NCBI RefSeq assembly: GCF_017094525.1
Contig: NZ_CP064788.1
Coordinates: 868,001 to 932,000, forward strand
Origin: Halapricum desulfuricans
GTDB lineage: Archaea; Halobacteriota; Halobacteria; Halobacteriales; Haloarculaceae
Direction of reading: 5' to 3'
Length of the DNA stretch: 64,000 bases
Shown in pieces: positions 26,392-35,000 of this stretch. Each line of letters opens with the position of its first letter. The first letter of the stretch is position 1. The notes under the pieces were generated by a model. It was not told the DNA's origin, searched no databases, and saw nothing but the letters and a program-made list of their open reading frames with translations. The translations under genes and the position numbers were made by a program.

Positions 26392-27006
26392 TCACGGGTC
26401 GTAGGTGACAACCGATGCGGCGTCCCGGGCGAACGATTCCGCGTCCGCGTCGAACGAATCGGCGTATCTGACGACCAACAGCAGCACTGTCTCGGGATTC
26501 ACGAGCCGGTAGCCGTCAGTCCGGTCGAGTAGCCCGACCGCTTCCAGTTCACCCGCGTACTTGCTGACCGTCGGTCGGGAAACGCCGACCGCCTCTGCGA
26601 TGTCACTGCCCGACGACTCGGGCTCTTCGAGGAGCGCAATCAGTATGCCGCGGACCGTGTCCCGACGGAGGTACGACAGCGCGGTTTTCTCGAAGTCGTC
26701 GAACCGGCCTGCGGGGAAGAATCGCCGGTAGTCTCCGTCCTCGTGGCTTTCGATCGCGCCGGACTCGAGCAGTTGCCGGAGGTGGTGCTGCGTTTCGCCG
26801 GTCCCCAGGTGCAGGTCGTCGCGGAGCTTCGAGAAGTGAGCGCCGGGCGTCGCTTCGAGATAGCCGACGATCGCGTCACGAGTGTCCGAATCGCCGGTCG
26901 CGGCGTCGGCCCCACCCGCGAAGCGAGCGATCGACCCTGCGGTCCCGAGTGCCGCGAACCGCCGGAGTGTCGCCCGCTTGCTCTCGTCTACCCCCTCGTC
27001 GCTCAT
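26392..27006 (-). CDS. Two-winged-helix transcriptional regulator
   Basis: A 204-residue protein with two winged helices: about 55-110 (DAIVGYLEATPGAHFSKLRDDLHLGTGETQHHLRQLLESGAIE) and about 125-180 (RGILIALLEEPESSGSDIAEAVGVSRPTVSKYAGELEAVGLLD). Haloarchaeal proteins of this type are DNA-binding regulators. The N-terminus KRATLRRFAALGTAGSIARFAGG is odd: it has a twin-arginine-like RRFxALG followed by a weakly hydrophobic stretch. A T/A-rich TATA-like box at 27031-27040 precedes ATG 27006 by 27 bases. Confidence 0.83.
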   Translation of the reverse strand: MSDEGVDESKRATLRRFAALGTAGSIARFAGGADAATGDSDTRDAIVGYLEATPGAHFSKLRDDLHLGTGETQHHLRQLLESGAIESHEDGDYRRFFPAGRFDDFEKTALSYLRRDTVRGILIALLEEPESSGSDIAEAVGVSRPTVSKYAGELEAVGLLDRTDGYRLVNPETVLLLVVRYADSFDADAESFARDAASVVTYDP

Positions 27007-27030
27007 CGTGCATCGGTAGGCGATCCACGA

Positions 27031-27040
27031 ATAAAATAAC
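27031..27040 (-). promoter_or_regulatory. TATA-like box for the regulator at 26392-27006
   Basis: The minus strand holds TTATTTTATT, about 27 bases before ATG 27006. It is one of the most A/T-rich stretches nearby and fits a leaderless promoter. Confidence 0.5.
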
Positions 27041-27072
27041 TTCCCCCTCAAGCCGTCGCAGTCGCACTCGGC

Positions 27073-27648
27073 CTAGCTGGTGTCGTATTTGTAGGTGGCC
27101 TCGTCGGGGTCGATCCCGAAGTCCTCGGGTGATTCGGTCGGTTCGTCGTCCTCCTCGGCGTCGGCCGCCTTGAACGCCTCGCGGCGGCCGGGCGGAACCT
27201 GAAAGTCCTCGACGCGCAGACGCGTGGGGACGGCGTCGGGCTGGACCCCTTCGCGTTTCTCGGTCAGCCGATCGCGGAGTTTCTCCGGCAGAGCGCTTTC
27301 GTCGATCGGTTCGAAGCCGAACTGGGCCAGGTACTCCGGCTGGTCGGTCAGCGAGTAGACGACCTCGAAGTCCTGATCGCCCGCTTTCTGGACGAGTCGC
27401 TCGACGACGTGCGCGCCGACACCCTGGCCGCGCCACGCTTCGAGGACGCCGATGCTCGTGAGTTCACAGACGGTCTCCTCGTCGGTCTTGTGGATCCGGA
27501 TCCGACCGAAGCCGGCCTTCTCGTTGGTCTCCTCGTCGATAGCGATGACGTAATCGCGCGATCGAAAGGCCGTCTCGTCCAGGCCCATTTCTTCGATCCG
27601 ATCCAGCAACCAGACCTCCTCGCGGTTCTTGGCGTCCCGGACGTACAT
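27073..27648 (-). CDS. GNAT-family N-acetyltransferase
   Basis: A 191-residue GNAT protein. The acetyl-CoA loop lies in LTSIGVLEAWRGQGVGAHVVERLV (RGQGVG at about 75-80), then DFEVVYSLTDQPEYLAQFGFEPI. The C-terminal 55 residues are an acidic tail typical of haloarchaeal proteins (AEEDDEPTESPEDFGIDPDEA). The acceptor is unknown. A CTTTTTG at about 27673-27679 lies 27 bases upstream of ATG 27648 as a TATA candidate. Confidence 0.83.
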   Translation of the reverse strand: MYVRDAKNREEVWLLDRIEEMGLDETAFRSRDYVIAIDEETNEKAGFGRIRIHKTDEETVCELTSIGVLEAWRGQGVGAHVVERLVQKAGDQDFEVVYSLTDQPEYLAQFGFEPIDESALPEKLRDRLTEKREGVQPDAVPTRLRVEDFQVPPGRREAFKAADAEEDDEPTESPEDFGIDPDEATYKYDTS

Positions 27649-27797
27649 ATGTCACTCTACGCTACCGCCCGTCAAAAAGTGTCGCATATCGGTGGTCGGC
27701 ACGGCCGATCGCATTCAGGAGCGACACCCCATCGAGAGATGCGATAGCACATTCCAGTCCGCGAGAAACTTATACGGCCAGTCCTCGTACTGACTCC

Positions 27798-28886
27798 ATG
27801 TTCGTCGGGCACGCGCTGCTGGCGTTCTCTCTCGCGGTGCTGATCGCGGACTGGCGAGGCTGGCCCGCCCGTCGCGCGCTCGCGCTCGGCTTCGTCGCGG
27901 GCGGGTTCGCCGCGATCCCCGACGTCGATATGATCTACACGGCGGTGGCGCTCGATCTGAGTCGGCTGAGCGTCGAGACGCTGACTCGACCGAGCGTGTT
28001 CTGGGACGCCAGTCGCGGGGTCCACCGCTCGATCACGCATTCGCTCCCGATCGCGCTCGCGGCCGGTCCGGCCTTCGGCGCGTGGGCGGCCGGGACGAGT
28101 ACGTCCCGCCGATGGCTCGCTGTCCGGGGGATCGCCGGGGCGTTTCTCTCGGCGCTCGTCTGGGTGGCCTGGACCTACAGCGGGCCGGCCGGCGCCGTCG
28201 TCGTCGGGACGTTCGTCGCGGCGGGACTGATCGTCGCCCGACTGGCCCGTACGCGAACCGACCTGTCCGGCTCGACGATCGCGCTCGTCGCGACTGCCGG
28301 CCTGCTGTCACACCCCTGGGGAGATCTGGTGACAGGCGATCCGCCCCGGCTGCTCTATCCCTTCGACGTCCAGGTCTTCGAGGCAATCGTCCTGTTGCAC
28401 GCCGACCCGACGATCCACCTGCTCGGTGCGTTCGCACTCGAGCTGGGCGTCGTCTGGCTCGCGGCCGTCGCGGTCGCGCGCGTCGCCGATCAGTCGCTGA
28501 CAGCGCTGCTGGACTCCCGGGCCGTGGCCGGCGTCGTCTACGGCGTCGCGGCGGTCGTGCTCGCACCCCCGACGCTGGACGTATCCTATCACTTCGTGCT
28601 CACGATCCTCGGGGTCGGCGCGGCCACTGGCGCGCTGGCGGCGTTCCCGAACACCCGCTCCGCGCTGACGCGTCGGCTCCGGTACCCCCCGATCACGCGC
28701 TGGAGCCCCCTCCGTTACGTCCGCCTCTCGTGGGTCAGCCCGCCGCGAGTCTACGTCCCGTCGATCGATATCGACCGGTTCCTCCAGCGGTATCCGTCGC
28801 CGTTCGAGGCTGCCTTCGTCGCTCTCGGCTGCGTTACTGTCGCCCTCGGCAGTTACGCCCTCGTTTACGTGTTCTTCGTCGCGTGA
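27798..28886 (+). CDS. Membrane-bound metal-dependent hydrolase (YdjM/DUF457 type)
   Basis: A 362-residue protein with about eight TM helices. The N-terminal MFVGHALLAFSLAVL motif (metal-binding H), FAAIPDVDMIY (D-x-D) and RGVHRSITHSL (H-x6-H-like) match the YdjM/DUF457 metal-dependent hydrolase family, and LLSHPWGDLVTGD supplies a later histidine. The substrate is unknown. TATA-like CTTATAC at 27769-27775 lies about 27 bases before the ATG. The helicase gene follows 29 bases after the stop. Confidence 0.83.
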   Translation: MFVGHALLAFSLAVLIADWRGWPARRALALGFVAGGFAAIPDVDMIYTAVALDLSRLSVETLTRPSVFWDASRGVHRSITHSLPIALAAGPAFGAWAAGTSTSRRWLAVRGIAGAFLSALVWVAWTYSGPAGAVVVGTFVAAGLIVARLARTRTDLSGSTIALVATAGLLSHPWGDLVTGDPPRLLYPFDVQVFEAIVLLHADPTIHLLGAFALELGVVWLAAVAVARVADQSLTALLDSRAVAGVVYGVAAVVLAPPTLDVSYHFVLTILGVGAATGALAAFPNTRSALTRRLRYPPITRWSPLRYVRLSWVSPPRVYVPSIDIDRFLQRYPSPFEAAFVALGCVTVALGSYALVYVFFVA

Positions 28887-28915
28887 CTGTCGGCTGACAG
28901 ATATGATGGGGTTGG

Positions 28916-31285
28916 TTGCCACTCCCCTCACACTGGCGGAACCGATTTGGTGCTCTCGCCGATAGACCGGGCGTGGACGAGACGATCGACTGGCTCCGCG
29001 ATCGGCCCTACTACGAGGGGCAGATCGCGGCCGAACGGACGCTCGAGGGTCGCGAGGCCTCGTTCGCCGACGTCGAACTGGACACCCGAGTCGAAAGCGT
29101 TCTCGAATCGGCCGGTATCGACGCCCTCTATCGCCACCAGGCCGACGCGATCGAAGCGGTCCGGGGCGGCGACGACGTCGTGCTGGCGACGCCGACCGCC
29201 AGCGGCAAGAGTCTGGCGTACACCGTGCCTGCCTTCGAGCGCGCTCTGGAAAGCCGGCGGACGACGCTGTACGTCGCTCCGCAGGTCGCGCTGATCAACG
29301 ATCAGGCCGAGACACTCTCCGAGTGGGCGCGAGGACTCGGGTTCGCCTCGGGCGTGACCGTCGACCGCTACACGGGTCGACTCTCGAAGACCGAAAAACG
29401 CAGGGTGCGCGAGCGCCAGCCGACGGTCCTGCTGACCACGCCCGACATGCTCCACTACGGGATCTTGCCTCACGCCCACCGCCTGTGGGACTGGTTTTTC
29501 GACCGCCTGGAGACGGTCGTCCTCGACGAGGTCCACGAGTACCGCGGGGTCTTCGGCAGCCAGATCGCGCTCGTCACCCGACGGCTCGATCGCGTCGCCC
29601 GTCGGTTCGACAGCGACCCCCAGTACGTCTGCTGTTCGGCGACGATCGGCAACCCCGTCAAGCACGCCGCGACCGTCACGGGCCGGGACGCCGATTCGTT
29701 CACGCTCGTCGATCGGAGCAGCGCCGCGACGGGGCCGACCCACTGGCTGCTGTGGAACCCTCCGGAGTACGAGGGCGGCGGCTGGGGCAGCGGTCGCCGC
29801 AAGTCCAGCCACACCGAGGCCAAGCGACTGTTCGTCAATCTCCTCCAGCGCGGGCTCCAGACGGTCGTGTTCACCACCTCCAGACAGGTCGCGGAGCGGT
29901 ACGCGACCGAGAGCGCCGACGCGCTGCGCGAACGCGGCGAGCACGACCTGGCGAGCGGCGTCGGTGCCTATCAGGCCGCTCTCCGGAGCGAGCGACGGCG
30001 CGAACTCGAGACCGGGCTCCGGGAGGGATCGATCCGCGGGCTCTGGAGCACGAACGCGCTCGAACTCGGCGTCGACATCGGCGGCCTCGACGCGGTCGTG
30101 CTCGACGGCTATCCGGGGACGCGGATGGCCGCCTTCCAGCAGGCCGGACGCGCGGGCCGGGGGACCGATCCCGCGCTGGTCGCGCTGGTCGCCGGCGAGG
30201 ACCAGCTCGATCAGTATCTTCTCGCCCATCCGGACGCGCTGTTCGAACAAGATCCAGAACGCGCCATCGCGAACCCCGAAAACGAGCACATCCTGCCGAA
30301 ACACGTGCTCGCGGCCGCCCGCGAGAACTGGTTGCATCCCGGCGACGACCGGTACTTCGGCGAGCGGTTTCCGGACGTGGTCGCCGACTTCGAATCCGCG
30401 GGCGAACTCGATCGCCGGACGACGGCTGAGGGGATCCGCTGGACCTACGCCGGCGACGGCAGCCCCCAACACGAGATGTCACTGCGGACGGCCGAAGACC
30501 GGGAGATCGTCCTGCAGGCCCGGGGCCGCGACGATCCGATCGCGACGCTGCCGTTCGGTGACGCCCTGCGGGACGCCCACCCCGGCGCGATCTATCACCA
30601 TCAGGGGACGAGCTACGAGGTGACGGACCTGGATCTGCGCCACGACGTCGCCACGCTCCAGCGGACCTACGCCGGCCACTACACGCAGGTCCTGCACGAC
30701 AAGGAGATCACCGTCGACCGCGACCGCGAAGAAAAGCCGTTTCCGACCCGCGAGGACGTCACTGTCAGGCTCGCGGACGTGACCATGCACAAGCAGATCA
30801 CGGGCTTTGAGCGCCGGGACCGGTCGTCCGGGGAGGTTCTGGGCAGGGAGACGCTTGACCTGCCGGAGACGAGCTTGGAGACGACGGCGCTGTACTACAC
30901 GCTCCCGTCGGCGCTGACCCGCCGTCTGGAGACGATGGGCGACTTCGCGGGCGGGATCCACGCCGCCGAGCACGCGATGATCTCGCTGTTCCCCTTCGAG
31001 TTCCTCTGTGATCGGCGGGACGTCGGCGGGCTCTCGACGCCGATCCACCCGCACACCGACCGCAGTACGATCTTCATCTACGACGGCTATCCCGGCGGCG
31101 TCGGGCTGGCGGAGAACGGTTACGAGGAGATCGGCAATCTCGCCTCGCGGACTCTGGAGATGCTGCGCGCCTGTGGCTGTTCGGACGGCTGTCCGGCCTG
31201 CGTGCAGTCGCCCCACTGTGGCAACGCCAACGAACCGCTGGACAAGGGCGTCGCGATCGGATTGCTTTCGGCGCTCGTCGAGTAG
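28916..31285 (+). CDS. Hrq1/YprA (MrfA)-type DEAD/H helicase
   Basis: A 789-residue SF2 helicase. Walker A is TPTASGKSLAYTVP, motif II VVLDEVHEYRG, motif III CCSATIGN, motif VI QQAGRAGRGTDP. After the helicase core, residues 450-790 include the DUF1998/MZB domain with a four-cysteine zinc site CGCSDGCPACVQSPHCGN. Relatives (yeast Hrq1, Bacillus MrfA) unwind 3'-tailed DNA and take part in repair of crosslinks or mitomycin damage. No ATG is available; TTG 28916 is used because the following residues read as protein, with GTG 28973 as alternative. Hairpin repeats follow its stop. Confidence 0.88.
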   Translation: MPLPSHWRNRFGALADRPGVDETIDWLRDRPYYEGQIAAERTLEGREASFADVELDTRVESVLESAGIDALYRHQADAIEAVRGGDDVVLATPTASGKSLAYTVPAFERALESRRTTLYVAPQVALINDQAETLSEWARGLGFASGVTVDRYTGRLSKTEKRRVRERQPTVLLTTPDMLHYGILPHAHRLWDWFFDRLETVVLDEVHEYRGVFGSQIALVTRRLDRVARRFDSDPQYVCCSATIGNPVKHAATVTGRDADSFTLVDRSSAATGPTHWLLWNPPEYEGGGWGSGRRKSSHTEAKRLFVNLLQRGLQTVVFTTSRQVAERYATESADALRERGEHDLASGVGAYQAALRSERRRELETGLREGSIRGLWSTNALELGVDIGGLDAVVLDGYPGTRMAAFQQAGRAGRGTDPALVALVAGEDQLDQYLLAHPDALFEQDPERAIANPENEHILPKHVLAAARENWLHPGDDRYFGERFPDVVADFESAGELDRRTTAEGIRWTYAGDGSPQHEMSLRTAEDREIVLQARGRDDPIATLPFGDALRDAHPGAIYHHQGTSYEVTDLDLRHDVATLQRTYAGHYTQVLHDKEITVDRDREEKPFPTREDVTVRLADVTMHKQITGFERRDRSSGEVLGRETLDLPETSLETTALYYTLPSALTRRLETMGDFAGGIHAAEHAMISLFPFEFLCDRRDVGGLSTPIHPHTDRSTIFIYDGYPGGVGLAENGYEEIGNLASRTLEMLRACGCSDGCPACVQSPHCGNANEPLDKGVAIGLLSALVE

Positions 31286-31381
31286 CCGTGTCAGCGCCAG
31301 TACGGGCGCTCGTCGAGTGACCATGTCAGCGCCAGTTCAGGCGCTCGACTATGAGGATGTCAGCACCAGTTCAGGTGCTCG
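31271..31381 (+). repeat. Tandem ~35-bp hairpin repeats at the helicase 3' end
   Basis: Units start GCGCTCGTCGAGT at 31271 (inside the last helicase codons) and again about 36 bases later, with a third diverged copy and a fragment. Each carries AGCGCC...GGCGCT or its compensated variant AGCACC...GGTGCT, forming a hairpin with loop AGTTCA or AGTACG. The repeats lie just behind the helicase stop and would be transcribed with it. They may work as a terminator or stability element. Confidence 0.7.
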
Positions 31382-31385
31382 GCCA

Positions 31386-31645
31386 TTACCGTCGCGTCAC
31401 GACGAGCACGCCGGCCGCGGCCACTGCGCCGGCGACAGCGCTGGTCACGACCGCGAACCGGAGGTCACCACCCACGCGAAGCCGACGAGGAACACGCCGA
31501 GAACCGTCGTTCCGAAGGCTCCGCTGGCGAAGGCGAGCACGAACGCGGCGACCCTGGCGGCGGTCGAGAGCACGGCGTCGGTGTAGCCCATCGACGGCCA
31601 CGTTCTCGCGGTATCCCCAGAGTGGTTCTGCCGTTCGGCTGCCAT
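31386..31645 (-). pseudogene. Frameshifted small membrane protein gene
   Basis: From ATG 31645 the frame reads MAAERQNHSGDTARTW, then a TM helix pair (AARVAAFVLAFASGAFGTTVLGVFLVGFAWV) and stops early at 31445. In the next frame the sequence goes on naturally as GDLRFAVVTSAVAGAVAAAGVLVVTRR to TAA at 31386. The span is 260 bases, one short of 87 codons, so a single-base deletion near 31472-31480 is likely. It is divergent from the transglutaminase gene and close to that locus. A sequencing error cannot be excluded. Confidence 0.6.
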
Positions 31646-31683
31646 CTCTGGGACAACTCGGGGCGTAGCTGTTTTGTCAGTCC

Positions 31684-34422
31684 ATGCCCTCGCTGAGGGT
31701 GAAACGGATGACGACTGACGCCGCCCCGAGCGGCCGCGAGTACGGCCGCGCCGCGTTCGTCCTCGGCGGCGTGCTCGCGGTGGTGCTGGCCGGACTGTTG
31801 CTCCCGGCGCTGGTGGGACCGCTCGAGGCGGCACCCCTCGAATCGTTGCTCTCGCCTCCGCAACCTGCCGGTAACGGGGCCGGCGGCCAACTCGGCGCGC
31901 TCGATCCGGGCGACTCGACGAGCGTCGGCGGCCTCGAGGGGGGCGGAACCGCCGCACTGCGCTCCCAGAGCGCCGAGACGCACTTCGTCGTCGAATCGAC
32001 GGAGGCCGCCTACTGGCGAACGGGCGCGTACGACACCTACACCGGCAGCGGCTGGGATCGCTCCGGCGATACCGCCCCCTACGACGGATCGATCGAATCC
32101 GGCGGCCTCGTCGACCGAACGCTCTCCTATCGCGTCGAACTGAAACGCGCGGCCGGCGCGTTGCCGACGGTGTGGCGGCCGCGGTCGGTCGAGACTGAAG
32201 CGCCGATCGAGGTGACAGACGGGCGAGCGATCGCCAGTTCGCGGACCGTCGATCCCGGGACGACCTACGCGGCGACCAGCGCGCGCCCGCCTGACGATTC
32301 GACGACGCTCGCGGCCGCCGGCGACGACTATCCCGACGCGATCGAAGACCGATACACGCAGTTGCCCGACTCGACGCCCGATCGGCTGGGTCGGTTCACC
32401 GATCAGGTGACCGACGGGGCCGGATCGCCCTACGAGACCGCGGCGCGGATCGAACGCTGGCTGGAGGGTAACAAGTCCTACTCGCTGAACGTCTCCGATC
32501 CGGGCGGCGATAGCGTCGCGAGTGACTTCGTTTTCGATATGGACGAGGGGTACTGCGAGTACTTCGCGACCTCGATGGTCACGATGTTGCGCACACAGGA
32601 CATTCCGGCGCGGTACGTCGTCGGCTACTCGACCGGTCAGCCGAGCGGGGAGAACACCTACACTGTCCGGGGGATGAACGCCCACGCCTGGGTCGAGGTC
32701 TACTTCCCCGACGTGGGCTGGGTACAGTTCGACCCGACGCCGGGCCGCGAGCGCATGCAGGCCGAGCAGGACGCGCTACAGGAGCAGAACCCGGACGCCA
32801 GCAGCTACGAACATACCGAGACCGGAAGCCCCGGCGAGCGGTTCAGTCCCGACGAGTCGGGATCGGTCGCAGAGCCGACGCCCGAGGACGATCAGGATCA
32901 GAACGGGAACGACGGCCCCGACACCGACGACGGGTCGGGCAACGAGACCGACCCCGGCGGAAACGACGACGGATCGGGCGACGAGACCGACGATGGACAG
33001 GACCCCGGACGGGATGACTCGGTCGGCTCCTACGAGGTCGCCCTGTCGGACCGGCCCGTGCCGGGCACGAACGTTACGGTTCGCGTCACCGCTGACGGCT
33101 CGCCGGCGGCCGGCGTGGTCGTGCTGTTCAACGGCGACTCCATCGGCGAGACCGATACGGACGGGACGGTCATCGGTACGGTCCCCTACGAGCGACGACT
33201 GAACGTGACCGTTCGAACCGTCGACGGCCGCGGCGCTCCCGCAGGCGACCTTGCGAGCGACAACCGCCTGTACGCCGGCCGATCGGTCCCCTACTCCAGC
33301 CCTCGTACGGTTCGGGCGACGAACCGGACCTACGAGGTGCCGACGGACGCGACGCTATCGATAACGGGAACGGTCGTGACCGGACGGACGGTCACGCTGA
33401 CGGCGACCGTCGAGGGGCAAGCGATTCCGAACGCGACGGTCGAACGCGACGGCGAACGCGTCGGCGTGACCGACGGAGACGGGCGACTCGACGTGGCGCT
33501 TCCCGACCGGCCTGGATCGACGACGCTGTCGGTCCGACGGGGCGCGGTCGGCGGGAACCGGACGCTGGAGTTGCACGAACTCGAACTGACAGCCGATCCC
33601 CGGCTGCCGGTCGCGCTCCCCTGGACCGGCGTGACCGTCACGGCCGAACTCGGCAACGAGACGGTTGCCGGCCTGCCGGTCTCGATGGGCGGCGAGCGGA
33701 TCGGCACGACCGGCGTCGACGGCACGCTGTCGGCGTCACTCCCCCTCTCCGATAGCGTCTCGCTCGTCACCACGGCCTACGGCCAGCGCGCGACGACGAC
33801 GATCACTGGCCTGTGGGCCAACCTCGCGCTGGTTTTCGGCGTGCTCGCGGCGGTCCCGCTCGGTGTCGTCGTCGTGGCGTACCGGCGCGGAATCAGTCTC
33901 GGGGCCGCACTCGACCGTCTCGTCGGCGTCGTCCTCGCGCTCCCGAGATATCTGCTCGTCGCGCTCGTCACGGCCGCGGACGCGGCTGTCGACGTCGCCG
34001 GTCGCCTGTTTCGAAACGGGCGTTCGACGCTGCGCGAGCTGTGGGCCGGCAATCTGACGCGCGACGCGATCGCGGCGGCCGCTCGACGGCGGATCGACGC
34101 GTTCGCCGGTCGCCTGCGGTCGCTTCGACCGGGGGCCGACGGTCGGTCGGACGCCGGCAGTTCGACGGCGCGAGTCTCGATCCGTGCGGCCTGGGCGCAG
34201 TTCCTCGCACAGGTGTCGGTTACCGACCCCGAGACGAAGACGCCGGGCGAACTCGCGGCCCACGCGATCGAGCGGGACGAACTCCCGGCCGACGCGGTCG
34301 AGACGCTCAGAGACGCCTTCCGGGCGGTCGAGTACGGCGCTCGCGCGCCCGAAGCGAAACTCCCCGCCGTCCAGTCGGCGGTCGAACGGCTGGACAGCAC
34401 CGAACGGGAGGACGAGCGATGA
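31684..34422 (+). CDS. Membrane-anchored transglutaminase-fold protein with DUF4129-like end
   Basis: A 912-residue protein. The N-terminal TM helix (about 24-46) is followed by an extracytoplasmic domain with the transglutaminase/protease triad C291 (EGYCEYFATSMVTMLR), H334 (MNAHAWVEVYFPD) and D350 (WVQFDPTPG). Then comes a D/G/N/E-rich linker (about 375-445), Ig-like or carboxypeptidase-regulatory-like repeats (NVTVRVTADGSPAAGVVVLFNG), another TM helix (about 712-735) and a cytosolic DUF4129-like tail. It is the first gene of a four-gene operon overlapping by ATGA/GTGA. Such TGase-DUF58-MoxR loci are widespread but of unknown role. Confidence 0.87.
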   Translation: MPSLRVKRMTTDAAPSGREYGRAAFVLGGVLAVVLAGLLLPALVGPLEAAPLESLLSPPQPAGNGAGGQLGALDPGDSTSVGGLEGGGTAALRSQSAETHFVVESTEAAYWRTGAYDTYTGSGWDRSGDTAPYDGSIESGGLVDRTLSYRVELKRAAGALPTVWRPRSVETEAPIEVTDGRAIASSRTVDPGTTYAATSARPPDDSTTLAAAGDDYPDAIEDRYTQLPDSTPDRLGRFTDQVTDGAGSPYETAARIERWLEGNKSYSLNVSDPGGDSVASDFVFDMDEGYCEYFATSMVTMLRTQDIPARYVVGYSTGQPSGENTYTVRGMNAHAWVEVYFPDVGWVQFDPTPGRERMQAEQDALQEQNPDASSYEHTETGSPGERFSPDESGSVAEPTPEDDQDQNGNDGPDTDDGSGNETDPGGNDDGSGDETDDGQDPGRDDSVGSYEVALSDRPVPGTNVTVRVTADGSPAAGVVVLFNGDSIGETDTDGTVIGTVPYERRLNVTVRTVDGRGAPAGDLASDNRLYAGRSVPYSSPRTVRATNRTYEVPTDATLSITGTVVTGRTVTLTATVEGQAIPNATVERDGERVGVTDGDGRLDVALPDRPGSTTLSVRRGAVGGNRTLELHELELTADPRLPVALPWTGVTVTAELGNETVAGLPVSMGGERIGTTGVDGTLSASLPLSDSVSLVTTAYGQRATTTITGLWANLALVFGVLAAVPLGVVVVAYRRGISLGAALDRLVGVVLALPRYLLVALVTAADAAVDVAGRLFRNGRSTLRELWAGNLTRDAIAAAARRRIDAFAGRLRSLRPGADGRSDAGSSTARVSIRAAWAQFLAQVSVTDPETKTPGELAAHAIERDELPADAVETLRDAFRAVEYGARAPEAKLPAVQSAVERLDSTEREDER

Positions 34423-35000
34423 GGGTCCGGAGCGTCGCCGGGGCCGTCGGACTGCTTGGGGCGTTGCTCGCGCTCGGGCTAGTCGCCGCGCCGCAGTCCG
34501 CCACGTCGATCCGACCAGTCGCCCTGCTGGCGGAGACGCTGCCGGTCGATCGCGCCGATCTGCTGGTGACCGGACTCGGGGCGGTCGTCGGTCTCGTGGC
34601 GGCGACGCTCGCGTACTCGCTCAGCGGCGACGGGGGAGCCGGACCGCTGGTCGAGCAGCCCCCGGAAGCCGTCAACGCGCGGACGCCCTCCCGTCCCGGC
34701 CGGGCGTTCGACCGACACCTCGAGGGCAACTTCGACGCGAGCGACACCGACGAGCGCGTCCGGGTGGTGCTTCGTGAGGCGGCGATCGAGACGCTCGTCA
34801 GACAGGACGGTATGCAACCCGAGAACGCCCGGACGGCCGTCGACCGCGGTCGCTGGACGGACGACCGCGTCGCCGCGGCGTTTCTGGGCACACCCGCGCA
34901 ATCGCTGGGCGCGCGCTTGCGCCGCTGGCTCGACCCCGACCGCGAACGCCGACGGCGGGCGAACCGCACGATCGAGGCCATCGAGCGGGGACAACAGTGA
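34419..35000 (+). CDS. Small membrane protein of the TGase-DUF58 operon (DUF7269-like)
   Basis: A 193-residue protein with an N-terminal TM helix (about 5-24), a second (about 48-67), then a soluble acidic/arginine-rich domain ending in WLDPDRERRRRANRTIEAIERGQQ. It fits the haloarchaeal DUF7269 pattern as I recall it. ATG 34419 overlaps the upstream TGA and its own TGA overlaps the next GTG, so translation is coupled along the operon. No catalytic motif is visible. Confidence 0.75.
   Translation: MRVRSVAGAVGLLGALLALGLVAAPQSATSIRPVALLAETLPVDRADLLVTGLGAVVGLVAATLAYSLSGDGGAGPLVEQPPEAVNARTPSRPGRAFDRHLEGNFDASDTDERVRVVLREAAIETLVRQDGMQPENARTAVDRGRWTDDRVAAAFLGTPAQSLGARLRRWLDPDRERRRRANRTIEAIERGQQ

Noticed and set aside
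28928-30472. A 514-codon minus-strand frame inside the helicase
   Set aside because: It is antisense to the helicase core, which has all its motifs. The frame is a shadow due to codon bias.
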